Shown: in pieces, positions 25,634 to 34,970 of the stretch
Numbering within the stretch: the stretch's first letter is position 1
Layout of the letters: every line of letters starts with the position of its first letter
NCBI RefSeq assembly: GCF_002159555.1
Contig: NZ_NFIV01000002.1
Span: 124,001 to 188,000 of the forward strand
Reading direction: 5' to 3'
Source of the DNA: Muribaculum sp. An289
GTDB taxonomy: Bacteria; Bacteroidota; Bacteroidia; Bacteroidales; UBA932
Length of the DNA stretch: 64,000 nt
Translations under genes and position numbers: made by a program
The notes under the pieces: model-generated
What the model saw: only the letters and a program-made list of their open reading frames with translations
Told to the model about the DNA's origin: nothing
Database searches by the model: none

Positions 25634-27058
25634 TCAAACCGGGAACAGTTCTTCCAGGATATTCTCTGCCAATGTTGAATCATAAATGCGGATAGCATTA
25701 TTTTCGTCGGTGTTGTAACCAAGATAGTTGATACTGCCATACCATATCAAGGATTTGTCGATGATTGCAGTATCAATAGCCAGTGAATCATTGACTCTGA
25801 TACTTGCTCCTGTACTTTTTATCCGTTCTTCCTTCTCCAGATTACTTTTGACAACAGTGATAACTTCCACACCTCGTGCCAACAAGTCTTTCAGTATATC
25901 GAGCACAGATGAATGTTTGGAAAACCAAAGTTTTGTCGCGGAAATAACGACCGAACGTTTGGCTTGATACAAATCCTTAAAAAACTTACTTTGGTATGTA
26001 TGCCCGTTAAAAATCACATTATGTTTTTCATTGAACAACTCCATTGGCTCATTTGATTTTACCTGATAACCGACGGACGAATACCCTTTCAATCTGCGCT
26101 TGTACATTACATCGCACATCGGTACACGGATATCGATGTAATCGTAAATCCGGACCTCTTTCTTGCCTTGGTATTCCCGATGCAACCGACCGGCATATTG
26201 TGCGATGATGCCTTTCCATGAGACAGGCAATGCCAAAAATAAAGTGTCCAACCGAGGATAGTCGAAGCCTTCACCCACGTATTTTCCCGTAGCAATTATT
26301 ACGAGTGGTTGAGAGGGTGGGATATTTTGCAGATATTCCATTTTCTGACGTTTTTCCTTTGCCGATTCGGAACCGACAAGAGTAACGACATGTTCGCAAT
26401 GAGAGGACAAGGCGTTTGCCAAAGTTTCGACATGAGCGGTAAGGCTGGTCAACACAATGGGAGAACGTCCTTCTTGTAAAGCCTCGCACACATCGTCCGT
26501 TATAAGCCTGTTCCTGTTTTCGTCTTCAGCCATTTTCTGAACCATCCGGACATAGGTCGACTTTTCATCAGTCAACTCTCTGTAAGAAGTGAAACGGGGA
26601 ACAAGCAGACGTGCGAACGTCTGGGATGTCATTTGAGTTTTTGCATCTGACGAATAACGGATAGGACCACATTGCATAAAAATGATAGGCTGATGCCCGT
26701 CCTTGCGGATTGAGGTGGCAGTAAGTCCATAGACATAGAGGGCATTGGAATACTTCAATATCTGTTCAAAACTTACCGCTGACACATGATGACATTCGTC
26801 CACAATCAACATTCCATAATTCCTGACAAAAGGTTTCACTCCGTTGTCCTCCAGACAGGATTGCATCAGGGCTATATCTATTTTTCCATGTAATGAATTT
26901 TCTCTGGAGTCCAATGTTCCGAACGGCGAAAAGACCTTTTTACGACTACGTTTCTTGGGTAGGTCGTCTTCCGTAAAGTCTATTTCCAAAAATTCTTCCA
27001 AACGTGATTTCCATTGGTCCAACAGCGCTTTGGTATGAACAAGTATCAGCGTGTTTAC
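25634..27058 (-). pseudogene. TOTE-type gene, 3' part: helicase and PLD-like domain (frameshifted)
   Basis: This frame continues the primase gene from 28425 after a one-base loss near 27057. It carries superfamily 2 helicase motifs: DEAH-box-like VDECHH, LTATS, IATGKYVGEGFDYP and QYAGRLHREY, then a C-terminal phospholipase-D-like domain (RSVVISATKLWFSKHSSVL, IIDKSLIWYGSINYLG). The usual HxK of PLD nucleases is not evident at IDTAIID. If translated alone it would start at TTG 27022 (MDQWKSRLEEF) and lack Walker A, so it is unlikely to be active. Confidence 0.8.
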
Positions 27059-28425
27059 TTTCGTTCTGCAATCAAACCGATGGCTGTGACCGTCTTGCCA
27101 AATGCGGTAGTGGCATTCAACACCCCGTTGTCATGGACTGTCAGGCTGGCTATGGCCGATTTCTGTTCTTCGCGTAGTTTTCCTTTAAACCTTACGGTTA
27201 TATTCTCTCCGTGATATGTCTTGTCTTCTATGCGGCAAGCGACCTGATTACTTTCCAAAAGGGCAATGACCGCATCCTCACATCCACGAGGCAGGGCAAT
27301 GTAATCTTCTTCCATATCAGCGCAGGAAATTATACGTGGAATGTTGTAGGTGGACAAACGCATTCCTTGTCTGGCATAAAATTCCGGATTCTTGAATGAT
27401 GCAATCCGTTTCAGGTGGTTCACGGCTTTTGCTGATAATCCCTGCAAAGGAATGTACAGCATATTGGAGCGTATAAGGACGGGATTGGCAGGAAAATCAT
27501 TACGAATAATCTTTTGAGGCACGGGTGTCTCCCAGGGGTTCGATTCACTGGTAGTGGATAACTCGCCCAATTCCGTTATTTCAAGCAAATAATTCCATTG
27601 GTCTTCGTATGTCATAAAATTTTCGTCCACAAACACGCTGTTCCCCTCCTTGCGGGCTTTGCCTTGCAGTGGCAACGCTACCATATTGCCAAATCCGCCA
27701 TCGGGCAACCTGTCCTGATTAGGAAAGATGCGGTCGTACGATTTGAAACTCATTCGCCCGTATCTTTCCATAGCTTCTGTCAATATCATATTTCCAAGCC
27801 TTCGTGCCTTGGATGCGGGCAATGGTTGTTCAAAGAATACCCAGACGTGGGCTCCATTCCCTGAACGGGAACGTTCGATGGAGCAAGGGATATTCCACTC
27901 CTTGCAGATTCCGACATACGCCAATACATCTTTCTTATATCCATGTTCGCAGGATTTGTCATCAAAATCCGCACACAGGAAGTTACAGGTGTTGTCGGCA
28001 AGAATGGCGTATGCACCGATTACATCCTGCCCGTCAGGGCTTTTCCCTTCAAGATGCCGATATAAATCCTCATATTCCAACGGTTTGAACGACCTGTTGG
28101 GGCATTCCGTACATTTATATCTTTTCTTGTCACATAATAGCCTGTCCCATTCGTTCCGGCATACTGGCTGATAGCCGGATTTCCCGCTTGTCCGGCTGTA
28201 CCATCTCCGTGCAAACAAATCCTCACGCCCCTTGAACAAATTGCGGAACACATCCACTTTCTCTTCCAAAGACAAATGTCGTTTCATGGTAGGTGGTGTA
28301 GAATGAGTGCCTTTGCTGTTTAGCAAAGACTGTAGCCTGTTTACCTCCTTATGAAGATATTCATTCTCAATAAGAAGTTTGTTGTATGCCGCCAGCAGTT
28401 CCTGGTATGTGGGCTGTTTTCCCAT
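27055..28425 (-). pseudogene. TOTE-type gene, 5' part: primase domain and helicase Walker A
   Basis: A 456-codon part with an N-terminal coiled coil (LLIENEYLHKEVNRLQSLL), a Cys-containing segment (KKRYKCTECPNRSFKPL) and an archaeo-eukaryotic primase-like domain (NFLCADFDDKSC, SRSGNGAHVWVFF). It ends with the start of a helicase (LREEQKSAIASL, NATTAFGKTVTAIGLIAERK) and a TAA at 27057-27055. Replacing one lost G would give AERKVNTLILVHTKALLDQW, rejoining both halves. Intact TOTE proteins combine primase, helicase and nuclease and are proposed conflict systems. Confidence 0.8.
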
Positions 28426-28430
28426 ATCAT

Positions 28431-29019
28431 TTAAAGCAACGGTATCATATATAAGGGCAAATACATAATGCCATCTTCTGTTTTCACATCCTTGTCGTGG
28501 AGCACGTAGGGCGTTGACAAATGGGAGCTATACTTGGTTATGCATTTCTTCAGTGAATTCAGCGTGGTGCGTTCTTCATTCAGTTTCAGCCCGATACTCG
28601 GCTCCGTGGAATTATAGCAGCAGTTGATGATTTTGGCATCACTCAACCAAAAGAAAGCCTGCGAATAATCACGCATACGGGCTTCGCTCTGCAATGCGGG
28701 CAAAACAAACTTCATCGAATATGACCAGGGAACTGGCTTCCTCATCTTTTGTCTGACGTGGAGTGAGTTTTCGTCTGAAGTAAAGTTCCAAATTCATAAA
28801 AAGCATATCGAGGTCATCCAGATAAAGGTTGAAAAACTCAATCACCTGTGGATTTACCTTGCTGAAGTCCACTAAAATGTAAGACGAGTATTCCTTACGG
28901 GCGAATTCTTCAACTATATAGCTCTTCCCTATGTGTCTGGCTCCTTCTATCAAAAGAGCCGTATCTCCCTTATGGTTCTTCTTCCATTCCAACAATTTAT
29001 CGTATATTTTTCTTTTCAT
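28431..29019 (-). pseudogene. Collapsed DUF4143-type AAA+ ATPase gene
   Basis: The 5' part reads MKRKIYDKLLEWKKNHKGD with Walker A EGARHIGKSY and VIFDEV, typical of the AAA+ family with a DUF4143 tail. It then jumps out of frame into the C-terminal part (MRDYSQAFFWLSDAKIINCC, YVLHDKDVKTEDGIMYLPLY). Roughly half the normal protein is missing between these points, so a large internal deletion has destroyed the gene. It lies six bases upstream of the primase-helicase gene on the same strand. Confidence 0.75.
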
Positions 29020-29203
29020 ACTTCACGTATTCAAGATTATTGCGCTTGTAAAAATACACTTTTTCTTGGATTCCAAAGATAAACCCTATTTACAGGCATG
29101 GGAGGAATGCGTACAGAATCGATTATGGGGTATTGGTCTATCCGAAATTTTTACGATATTTGCACGCTATGAAAATTCGTATCTGTTAAAATAAGTCAGA
29201 AAA

Positions 29204-30136
29204 ATGGAAATAGATATAGTATATCTTTGGGTAAACGGCAATGATCCGCAGTGGAGGGCTAAACGTCGTGCATGCATAGGAGAGTCGGGAAAAAAATCGG
29301 ATGTCAACTGTGAAGGACGGTATAGGGATAATGATGAGTTGAAATACAGTCTGCGCTCGGTGGAGAAGTATGCACCATGGATACGTAGGATTTTTATAGT
29401 TACGGACAACCAGGTGCCTGATTGGCTTGACACATCTAACGAATGCATCAGAATTGTCGATCATACTGAAATAATGCCGGCGGAAAGCCTTCCTTGTTTC
29501 AGTTCCACCTTGATCGAGCATTTTATTTGCAGAATCCCCGGATTGTCGGAACATTTTCTTTATGCCAATGACGATACATTTATCAACAAGCCTGTCACCC
29601 CGGATACATTTTTCGCTGAGGACGGATTACCTGTGATACGCTTTATCCGCAGCCCGTTTAGGGATTTGTATCTGTCGTTTAGAAAGAAGGTTCTGGGAAT
29701 ACCATTGGGAAACTATATTCAGATTGTACGGAATTCCGCAAAACTGGTGAAAAAAAGATACGGTATTTATTACAATGGAAGAGCTCACCATAATATAGAC
29801 TCTTATCTTAAAAGTGATTACCGGCATACTGGAGAAATATTCGGACAAGAAATAAAAGGTATGCTGCACAATCATGTCCGCAACGCAAATGATATTCATC
29901 GAAGCATTTATGCTTATACGGCCTTGGCGGAAAACCGCGGACATTTGCGCTATGTGACTCAGCGGACTTCTTTCAGGTTCCTGATTTATAATCACCGCCA
30001 TTATGGAAAACTTAGAAGATACGACCCTGTGTTCTTCTGTATGAATGATTCGGAATGCGCGAGCGACAGCGACAGGCAGAGAGTAACGGCATTTCTGGAG
30101 AAACGTTTTCCTGAAAAATCCCGGTTTGAAAAATAA
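29204..30136 (+). CDS. Stealth-family glycan phosphotransferase
   Basis: A 310-residue Stealth protein: conserved region 1 MEIDIVYLWVNGNDPQW, region 2 YRDNDELKYSLRSVEKYAPW with RIFIVTDNQVPDWL, and FLYANDDTFINKPV, a nucleotide-sugar/metal motif. Family members transfer sugar-1-phosphates into capsule-like polysaccharides. No signal peptide, so cytoplasmic. It is convergent with a second family member (30154) whose stop is 17 bases away. Both appear intact, unlike their neighbours. Substrate unknown. Confidence 0.88.
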   Translation: MEIDIVYLWVNGNDPQWRAKRRACIGESGKKSDVNCEGRYRDNDELKYSLRSVEKYAPWIRRIFIVTDNQVPDWLDTSNECIRIVDHTEIMPAESLPCFSSTLIEHFICRIPGLSEHFLYANDDTFINKPVTPDTFFAEDGLPVIRFIRSPFRDLYLSFRKKVLGIPLGNYIQIVRNSAKLVKKRYGIYYNGRAHHNIDSYLKSDYRHTGEIFGQEIKGMLHNHVRNANDIHRSIYAYTALAENRGHLRYVTQRTSFRFLIYNHRHYGKLRRYDPVFFCMNDSECASDSDRQRVTAFLEKRFPEKSRFEK

Positions 30137-30153
30137 CGTTTGCTGGAGGCGGC

Positions 30154-31146
30154 TTAAAGTTCAAAGCTGGATTTTTCGGGCAGAATGTGCTCAAATGCGT
30201 TCTTTATGTTTTCCATCACCTGTTCGTAATTGCGGATATGTATATTGTCGTTAAGGCAGACTAAGGAATAGGATTGGTTGTATATCGCCCGTGCCGCCTG
30301 TTTCGGACGGACCATAAGAGGGAACATCTTGGTGTCCTGGTAGGTGTTGTACGGTTCAAAATAGCTTTTGCATATCTGCCATGTGCGGAAAAGTTCCGGG
30401 CTGTAATCGCTTGGAGAACGGAATTTGTTGGCTGAGGCCGCAGTCAATTCCTTTTCTGCAACATTCCATACCTCCTCGAAAGTAGTCTTCAGGTAGGGTT
30501 GTGCGTTGTGCGGAGTCCTCAGGGTGATGAATTTTCCGTAGGGTTTAAGAATATAGTTCCAGCGGGCCCTTGAACCGTAACTTTTGTCAAACCATTTGTC
30601 ATGGTCGCGCGCCAAGACCTCTTTCTTGTCGAAGTGGCGGTTGATAATGTTCATGTTGTTTTTGAGTGTCTTGTACCATTGTGACCATGAAAGGTTGTAG
30701 AGAAACACAGCAATGTCACGGGGCATTCCGTTTTTGAAGAAACGTTCCGTTCCGATTGTGTTTATGATATGGACATCGTCATTGAAATAGACAAAATGCT
30801 CTGCAAGGCCTGGAATCCTGTGCAGATAGTATTCGATTACCACCGAATTGAAAGTCGGCAGGAACTGCTCCGGGATATAATCCTTGTGGTTCACCAGATG
30901 AATCTTCGGATTGTTCTCATCGAGCCATTCCGGCTTCTGTCCGCATGTCACGAAATGTATCTTACGCACCCATGGGGTGAACTTTTCCACTCCGCGGAAC
31001 CAATATCTTAAAAGTCCGTAATCACGGAAACGGGCTTCTGAAACCCCATTTTTCGTGTTGTCCCGGTTTCCGGAATATTTCGCGAAATCTTCCTGCCACT
31101 TCGGGTCGTTCATGTCCACCCACGTGATTACAAAATCGATATCCAT
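30154..31146 (-). CDS. Stealth-family glycan phosphotransferase, second copy
   Basis: A 330-residue Stealth protein: MDIDFVITWVDMNDPKW, RFRDYGLLRYWFRGVEKFTPW, KIHFVTCGQKPEWL, FVYFNDDVHIINTI, and the late block RTPHNAQPYLKTTFEEVW. It differs enough from the copy at 29204 to be an older paralog. It is transcribed from its own -7 box at 31188-31195 and converges on the other copy, so the pair is not an operon. Role: cell-surface glycan assembly, inferred from the family. Confidence 0.88.
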   Translation of the reverse strand: MDIDFVITWVDMNDPKWQEDFAKYSGNRDNTKNGVSEARFRDYGLLRYWFRGVEKFTPWVRKIHFVTCGQKPEWLDENNPKIHLVNHKDYIPEQFLPTFNSVVIEYYLHRIPGLAEHFVYFNDDVHIINTIGTERFFKNGMPRDIAVFLYNLSWSQWYKTLKNNMNIINRHFDKKEVLARDHDKWFDKSYGSRARWNYILKPYGKFITLRTPHNAQPYLKTTFEEVWNVAEKELTAASANKFRSPSDYSPELFRTWQICKSYFEPYNTYQDTKMFPLMVRPKQAARAIYNQSYSLVCLNDNIHIRNYEQVMENIKNAFEHILPEKSSFEL

Positions 31147-31187
31147 CCCTATGCTATGTTAAGTGAGTAAGTTCTTGTTCAATGACA

Positions 31188-31195
31188 CAAAGTTA
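31188..31195 (-). promoter_or_regulatory. -7 box for the leftward Stealth gene
   Basis: TAACTTTG on the minus strand, a full match to the Bacteroides -7 consensus TAnnTTTG, 42 bases before the ATG at 31146. No convincing -33 TTTG is seen. Confidence 0.5.
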
Positions 31196-31440
31196 AATTT
31201 TTTTTGATTATTCCGTGGAAATTCAGAAAAATTTGTGGTGAGGAAAACAATCGGTGTTATTGACTATCTACACCGTTACAGTGATGGTCGGATTGTCCGT
31301 TCGACCTACTTTTCCCTGCATTTCCAGCCAGCCATTCATCTGTGGCGTATGCGGAATGCTGTCGGTTTGCTTACTCCTAAAATATGCTGTACGTCCGAGT
31401 TTGTAACACGTCCGTATAATAGGTAATCATCCTGACCATA

Positions 31441-31713
31441 GACAGCATCGGCTCGGATCCCGTAGCGCATACATACACTACATCCCTCAAAAAAAACATA
31501 GAAGACAACCCTCAGACCGTCAAAGTCTATCTCAACGAGAACGCTCAGGGCATATTCGGCAGATACCAGGACAAACTCAAGGACACACAAGGCATCCTCC
31601 ATCTCATATCACAGCAGAAATACCACGACACTATTAAATAAGTCTTCCGGGCCTTCGCCCGCTACAGCGACATCGATGATGAGATGATAAAGGAAATGTC
31701 CGATTTGCTATAA
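31441..31713 (+). pseudogene. Decayed gene fragment, unknown
   Basis: One frame reads NPQTVKVYLNENAQGIFGRY, then YQDKLKDTQGILHLISQQKY, a TAA at 31639-31641, and continues in frame VFRAFARYSDIDDEMIKEMS to a final TAA. The coding character on both sides of the stop suggests the end of a gene with a nonsense lesion, lacking its 5' part. Family not recognised. The rest of 31147-31744 shows only the -7 box above. Confidence 0.4.
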
Positions 31714-31744
31714 ATGACTAACTTTGCAGAAAATACCATACACA

Positions 31745-33276
31745 ATGTTCGACATAAAACAATTTGCCACATATCGGGAAGATAACCGCCTCGAAGCCAA
31801 GAAAGCTAAAGGCGGACTTCCGCACAGCCTATGGGAGACCTATTCAGCATTCGCAACACCGACGGCGGCCTCATTCTCATCGGAGCCGACGAAAAGCAGG
31901 ACGGTACACTCATACCCACTGGGCTCACAGAGGATGAAGTTGGTAAAATGAAAAAGCAGTTCTGGGACATCATCAACAATCGCCAGAAAGTCAGCGACAA
32001 CATTCTCACCGACAAAGAAGTCTATCCCCAGCAGCTTGACGGCTCGGTCATCCTTGTGGTCAACGTCCCCCGTGCCCATCGCGAGCGCAGACCCGTCTAC
32101 ATCAACGGCAACATCTTCTCCGGCACATACAAGCGCAACAGCTCCGGAGACTACCACTGCACCAAAGAGGAAGTCCGTTCAATGCTGCGCGACCAAGGCT
32201 CGCAGACGGTTGATACCAAGATTCTGACTGGGATGAACCTTTCCGTCCTAAACCCGGATAGCATCCTGGCATTCCGAATGAACCACCGGAACACCCAACT
32301 CAACCACCCTTGGAGCAACCTCACGGATGAAGAATTCCTCATCAGGATAGGAGCAGCGGCCATCAGTGACACTGATGGCAAGGCCCACCCCACAGGAGCC
32401 GGACTTCTCATGTTCGGCAACGAATACGAAATAGTCCGCGAATATCCCAACTATTTCCTTGACTTTCGTGAAATGGTAAATGACATAACCGAATGGACAG
32501 ATCGTATTTGGTCTACATCAGGAGACTGGAGCGGAAACGTTTTCGATTTCTACCGCCGCATAGTCACCCGCATAGTCCAGGATCTCAAGGTCCCATTCCG
32601 TCTTGAGGGACTTTACCGTATCGATGACACGCCCCAGCACAAAGCAGTCCGCTAAGCACTCGCCAACTGCCTCGTCAACGCCGACTACTACGGCAGAGGA
32701 GGAGTTGTGGTCGGCAAACACTGTGACCGCATCGTCTTTGAAAACCCCGGTACCATCCGGATTGGAAAAGAAAAGATGCTTGAAGGTGGTCTGTCCGACC
32801 CGAGAAACTCCGTCATCATCAAGATGTTCTCAATGCTGCATATAGGAGAGCGTGCCGGAAGTGGTATACACCGCATCATCTCCGCCTGGTCAGCCGCAGG
32901 CTACGAAAACCCTATAATCGAAGAACACATCGGTAACATCGAAAGAACCACCTTGACACTCCCTCTCACTCAAGCCTCCAAAGGTACCCAAGAAATCTTC
33001 AAAGGTACCCAAGAAACAGCGAAAGATACCCAAGAAAATATCATAAAAGTACCCAAGAAAACCATTAGAAAAAACGGCGCTATTGAACTCGGAAAGACTG
33101 CCACAGCCATACTTAATGCCATCATAGTTCAGCCTACGGTAACAAGAGAAATGCTTGCAGAGCAGTTGAAAATATCTGATGCCACCATTAAGAAACACCT
33201 AAAAAATTTCAGGGACATGGGGCTGATAGAAAGAGTCGGCCCAAATAAAGGCGGTCACTGGAAAGTAAAGAAATAG
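31745..33276 (+). pseudogene. AlbA_2/RecG-like ATP-binding transcriptional regulator, broken
   Basis: Begins MFDIKQFATYREDNRLEAKK, the start of an AlbA_2 (Schlafen-like) domain, but one base is missing near 31855, where SAFANTDGG should be read. It resumes in another frame as NTDGGLILIGADEKQDG. A second lesion, TAA at 32653-32655, replaces the Glu expected in AVREALANCLVNADYYG. The end has a GHKL-like ATPase part (GERAGSGIHRIISAW), a linker with repeated GTQE and a winged helix (TREMLAEQLKISDATIKKHL). With two independent hits the gene is dead. Confidence 0.82.
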
Positions 33277-33289
33277 TAACTTCTCATAC

Positions 33290-33503
33290 ATCTCCTTGAC
33301 AGTCTTTGCATTGACTTTTCTCTCCACTTTGCCTGCGAGGGATGATGCTGTAAACTCCCTTCTGTTAGCCATAAGTTCAAGTGCAGTCTCCTTGTATTCT
33401 GTCTCCTTTTCCTCGCTTTGGTAATTCTAATCATAAGTGGAAAAGTTCCGTCTTTCATCCTTTTTGATTTGTAACAAATCGCTTCTACTGAGGTGCTTAA
33501 CAT
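33290..33503 (-). pseudogene. Tyrosine integrase N-terminal fragment
   Basis: Starts MLSTSVEAICYKSKRMKDGT then FPLMIRITKARKR, the arm-binding start of Bacteroides tyrosine recombinases. It then drifts out of frame; a second frame shows REFTASSLAGKVERKVNAKT, the core-binding region of the same family. The catalytic domain is gone. It lies about 130 bases from the duplicated tRNA end at 33636, the expected place for an integrase next to its attachment site. Confidence 0.65.
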
Positions 33504-33635
33504 CTCATTTCCGGCTTACACATAGTTTACACGGATGCCACAGAAGTGTCTTAAACAGGGGATAGGCTGGCTTGAAAAGGGTAAAAAGAAAAGCAGTTAC
33601 ATTTCTGCAACTGCTTGAAATTCAATTATTTAACT

Positions 33636-33653
33636 TGTGATCCGGTTGGGATT
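33636..33653. other. Candidate attachment site: copy of the tRNA-Arg 3' end
   Basis: Eighteen bases tgtgatccggttgggatt are identical to 33837-33854, the 3' end of tRNA-Arg, in the same orientation. Such a direct repeat beside an integrase fragment is the trace left by site-specific integration into a tRNA gene. A small hairpin CCGC-GCGG with CTTTTT follows at 33656. Confidence 0.65.
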
Positions 33654-33793
33654 AATCCGCGTTGCGGCTTTTTCCCGGTCCCTGCGCCACGGGCGATCTT
33701 ACATGGCGGTACATGATGCGCCGGGCTCTGCCCGTCCTTTTTTGTGCCGTAACTTCCATTCCGTGAGCAAGCTCCCGTCATGTCAGTCCCGGT

Positions 33794-33823
33794 ACAAAAA
33801 ACGCCTGACCATCCGGTCAGGCG
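33794..33823 (-). terminator. Terminator downstream of tRNA-Arg
   Basis: On the minus strand GCGCCTGACC, a four-base loop and GGTCAGGCG are followed by TTTTTT. It lies 15 bases past the 3' end of the tRNA, which it most likely terminates. Confidence 0.75.
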
Positions 33824-33838
33824 CATCATGTTTTCATG

Positions 33839-33912
33839 TGATCCGGTTGGGATTCGAACCCAAGACCCACAGCTTAGAAGGCTGTTGCTCTATCCAGCTG
33901 AGCTACCGGACC
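33839..33912 (-). tRNA. tRNA-Arg (anticodon TCT)
   Basis: On the minus strand the sequence folds as a full cloverleaf: acceptor GGTCCGG with CCGGATC (one G-T pair), D arm GCTCAGCTGGATAGAGC, anticodon stem around CTTCTAA giving TCT, and T arm TGGGTTCGAATCCCA. The discriminator is A and CCA is not fully encoded. A -7 box sits at 33936-33943. Its 3' end is duplicated at 33636. Confidence 0.95.
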
Positions 33913-33935
33913 TGCCATTGTAATCAAACGGACTG

Positions 33936-33943
33936 CAAAGATA
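33936..33943 (-). promoter_or_regulatory. -7 box for tRNA-Arg
   Basis: TATCTTTG on the minus strand, 24 bases upstream of the tRNA 5' end, matches the Bacteroides -7 consensus. Confidence 0.55.
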
Positions 33944-33974
33944 ATGCTTTTTATTTTAATGGCAATATGCTTCG

Positions 33975-34970
33975 CTACCGTGTTTCCCTTTTCTTCTGTA
34001 TAATTTTCGATGCGGCTTCTATGATGAATACCAGGGCGAGACCTGTCAGGGCGAAGGCGATGGCACCGGCGATATGCGGATCGGTCCGGGCATAAAATGT
34101 CTCTACCAGTCCGTCCTGCAATGCCTTGTCCATAGGAGTGGCTTCCAGAAGCGCTGCCGCTTCAGGAAATTGCGAGCATACGATGTCGAGCCTGTTGCTC
34201 CATGGCCATACCTTTACGAGCGAGCCGATGATGAAGCCGGCAAGGACAAGCAGGGTAGGGCGGTGGTATTTGCTCAGCAGCCAGTGCAGGAACTTGGAAA
34301 AAGCGATTATGCCGACAACGGCCCCGAGTGCGAAGGTGATGAGGATGACAAAATCCATTATTTCCCCTTTCCCTGAAACGATATCTGCGATTTTCCCCAT
34401 CAGATATTCGTATTTCCCCAGAATGAGCAGGATGAAACTGCCTGAAATGCCCGGCAGAATCATCGCGCAGATTGCAATGGCCCCGCTTATGAAGATGAAC
34501 CACAGCCCGTCCGGAGTCCGGGTAGGGGACAGGGTGCAGATGACAACGCCGAGGATTATGCCGAAGACCAGTTGTATGAAATCCATGAACTTCCATCCTT
34601 TCACCCCTTTGAGTATGAAGAATGAGGAGGCGACAATCAGCCCGAAGAAGAAAGCCCAGGTCTGAATGGGATGAAAATTAAGTAGGTACTGCATGAGTTT
34701 CGCTAACGAAAGAATGCTTATGAGTATCCCGCCGATAAGTGAAATCAGAAAATTTCCGTTAATCTGTGTCCAGAACTGCCTGAATTTTCCCTTGAACAGG
34801 AGCCTGACGGCAGTCATGTTGATTGCATTTATCGAGCCTACGAGCTCTTCGTATATCCCTGTCATGAAAGCGATTGTGCCCCCGGACACTCCGGGTATCA
34901 CATCGGCCGCCCCCATGCAGATTCCCTTGACCGCCGTCATGAGATAATGCCGTGCATTTTTGTTTCCCAT
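33975..34970 (-). CDS. DUF368 membrane transporter (PopT-like)
   Basis: A 331-residue polytopic membrane protein with the two DUF368 signatures GAADVIPGVSGGTIAF (near residue 20) and ICAMILPGISGSFILL (near 165), which mark the internal repeat. About eight hydrophobic segments. DUF368 proteins have been linked to recycling of undecaprenyl phosphate across the membrane. Its ATG overlaps the stop of the upstream gene (ATGA), so it is coupled to 35506. This begins the chromosome-like part of the window. Confidence 0.9.
   Translation of the reverse strand: MGNKNARHYLMTAVKGICMGAADVIPGVSGGTIAFMTGIYEELVGSINAINMTAVRLLFKGKFRQFWTQINGNFLISLIGGILISILSLAKLMQYLLNFHPIQTWAFFFGLIVASSFFILKGVKGWKFMDFIQLVFGIILGVVICTLSPTRTPDGLWFIFISGAIAICAMILPGISGSFILLILGKYEYLMGKIADIVSGKGEIMDFVILITFALGAVVGIIAFSKFLHWLLSKYHRPTLLVLAGFIIGSLVKVWPWSNRLDIVCSQFPEAAALLEATPMDKALQDGLVETFYARTDPHIAGAIAFALTGLALVFIIEAASKIIQKKRETR

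Noticed and set aside
27055-27062. Classical programmed -1 frameshift site in the TOTE-type gene
   Set aside because: The sequence is not an X-XXY-YYZ heptamer and no downstream stimulator hairpin is evident; a simple base loss is more likely, though a weak slip cannot be excluded.
32990-33060. Link between the GGTACCC in the GTQE-coding repeats and the GGTACCC centre of the MITE-like elements
   Set aside because: Only seven to nine bases are shared, and the repeats are explained by the amino-acid repeat typical of this protein family.
33626-33829. Leftward open frame between the tRNA end copy and the tRNA gene
   Set aside because: It runs across the tRNA terminator hairpin and the repeated tRNA end, so it is non-coding.
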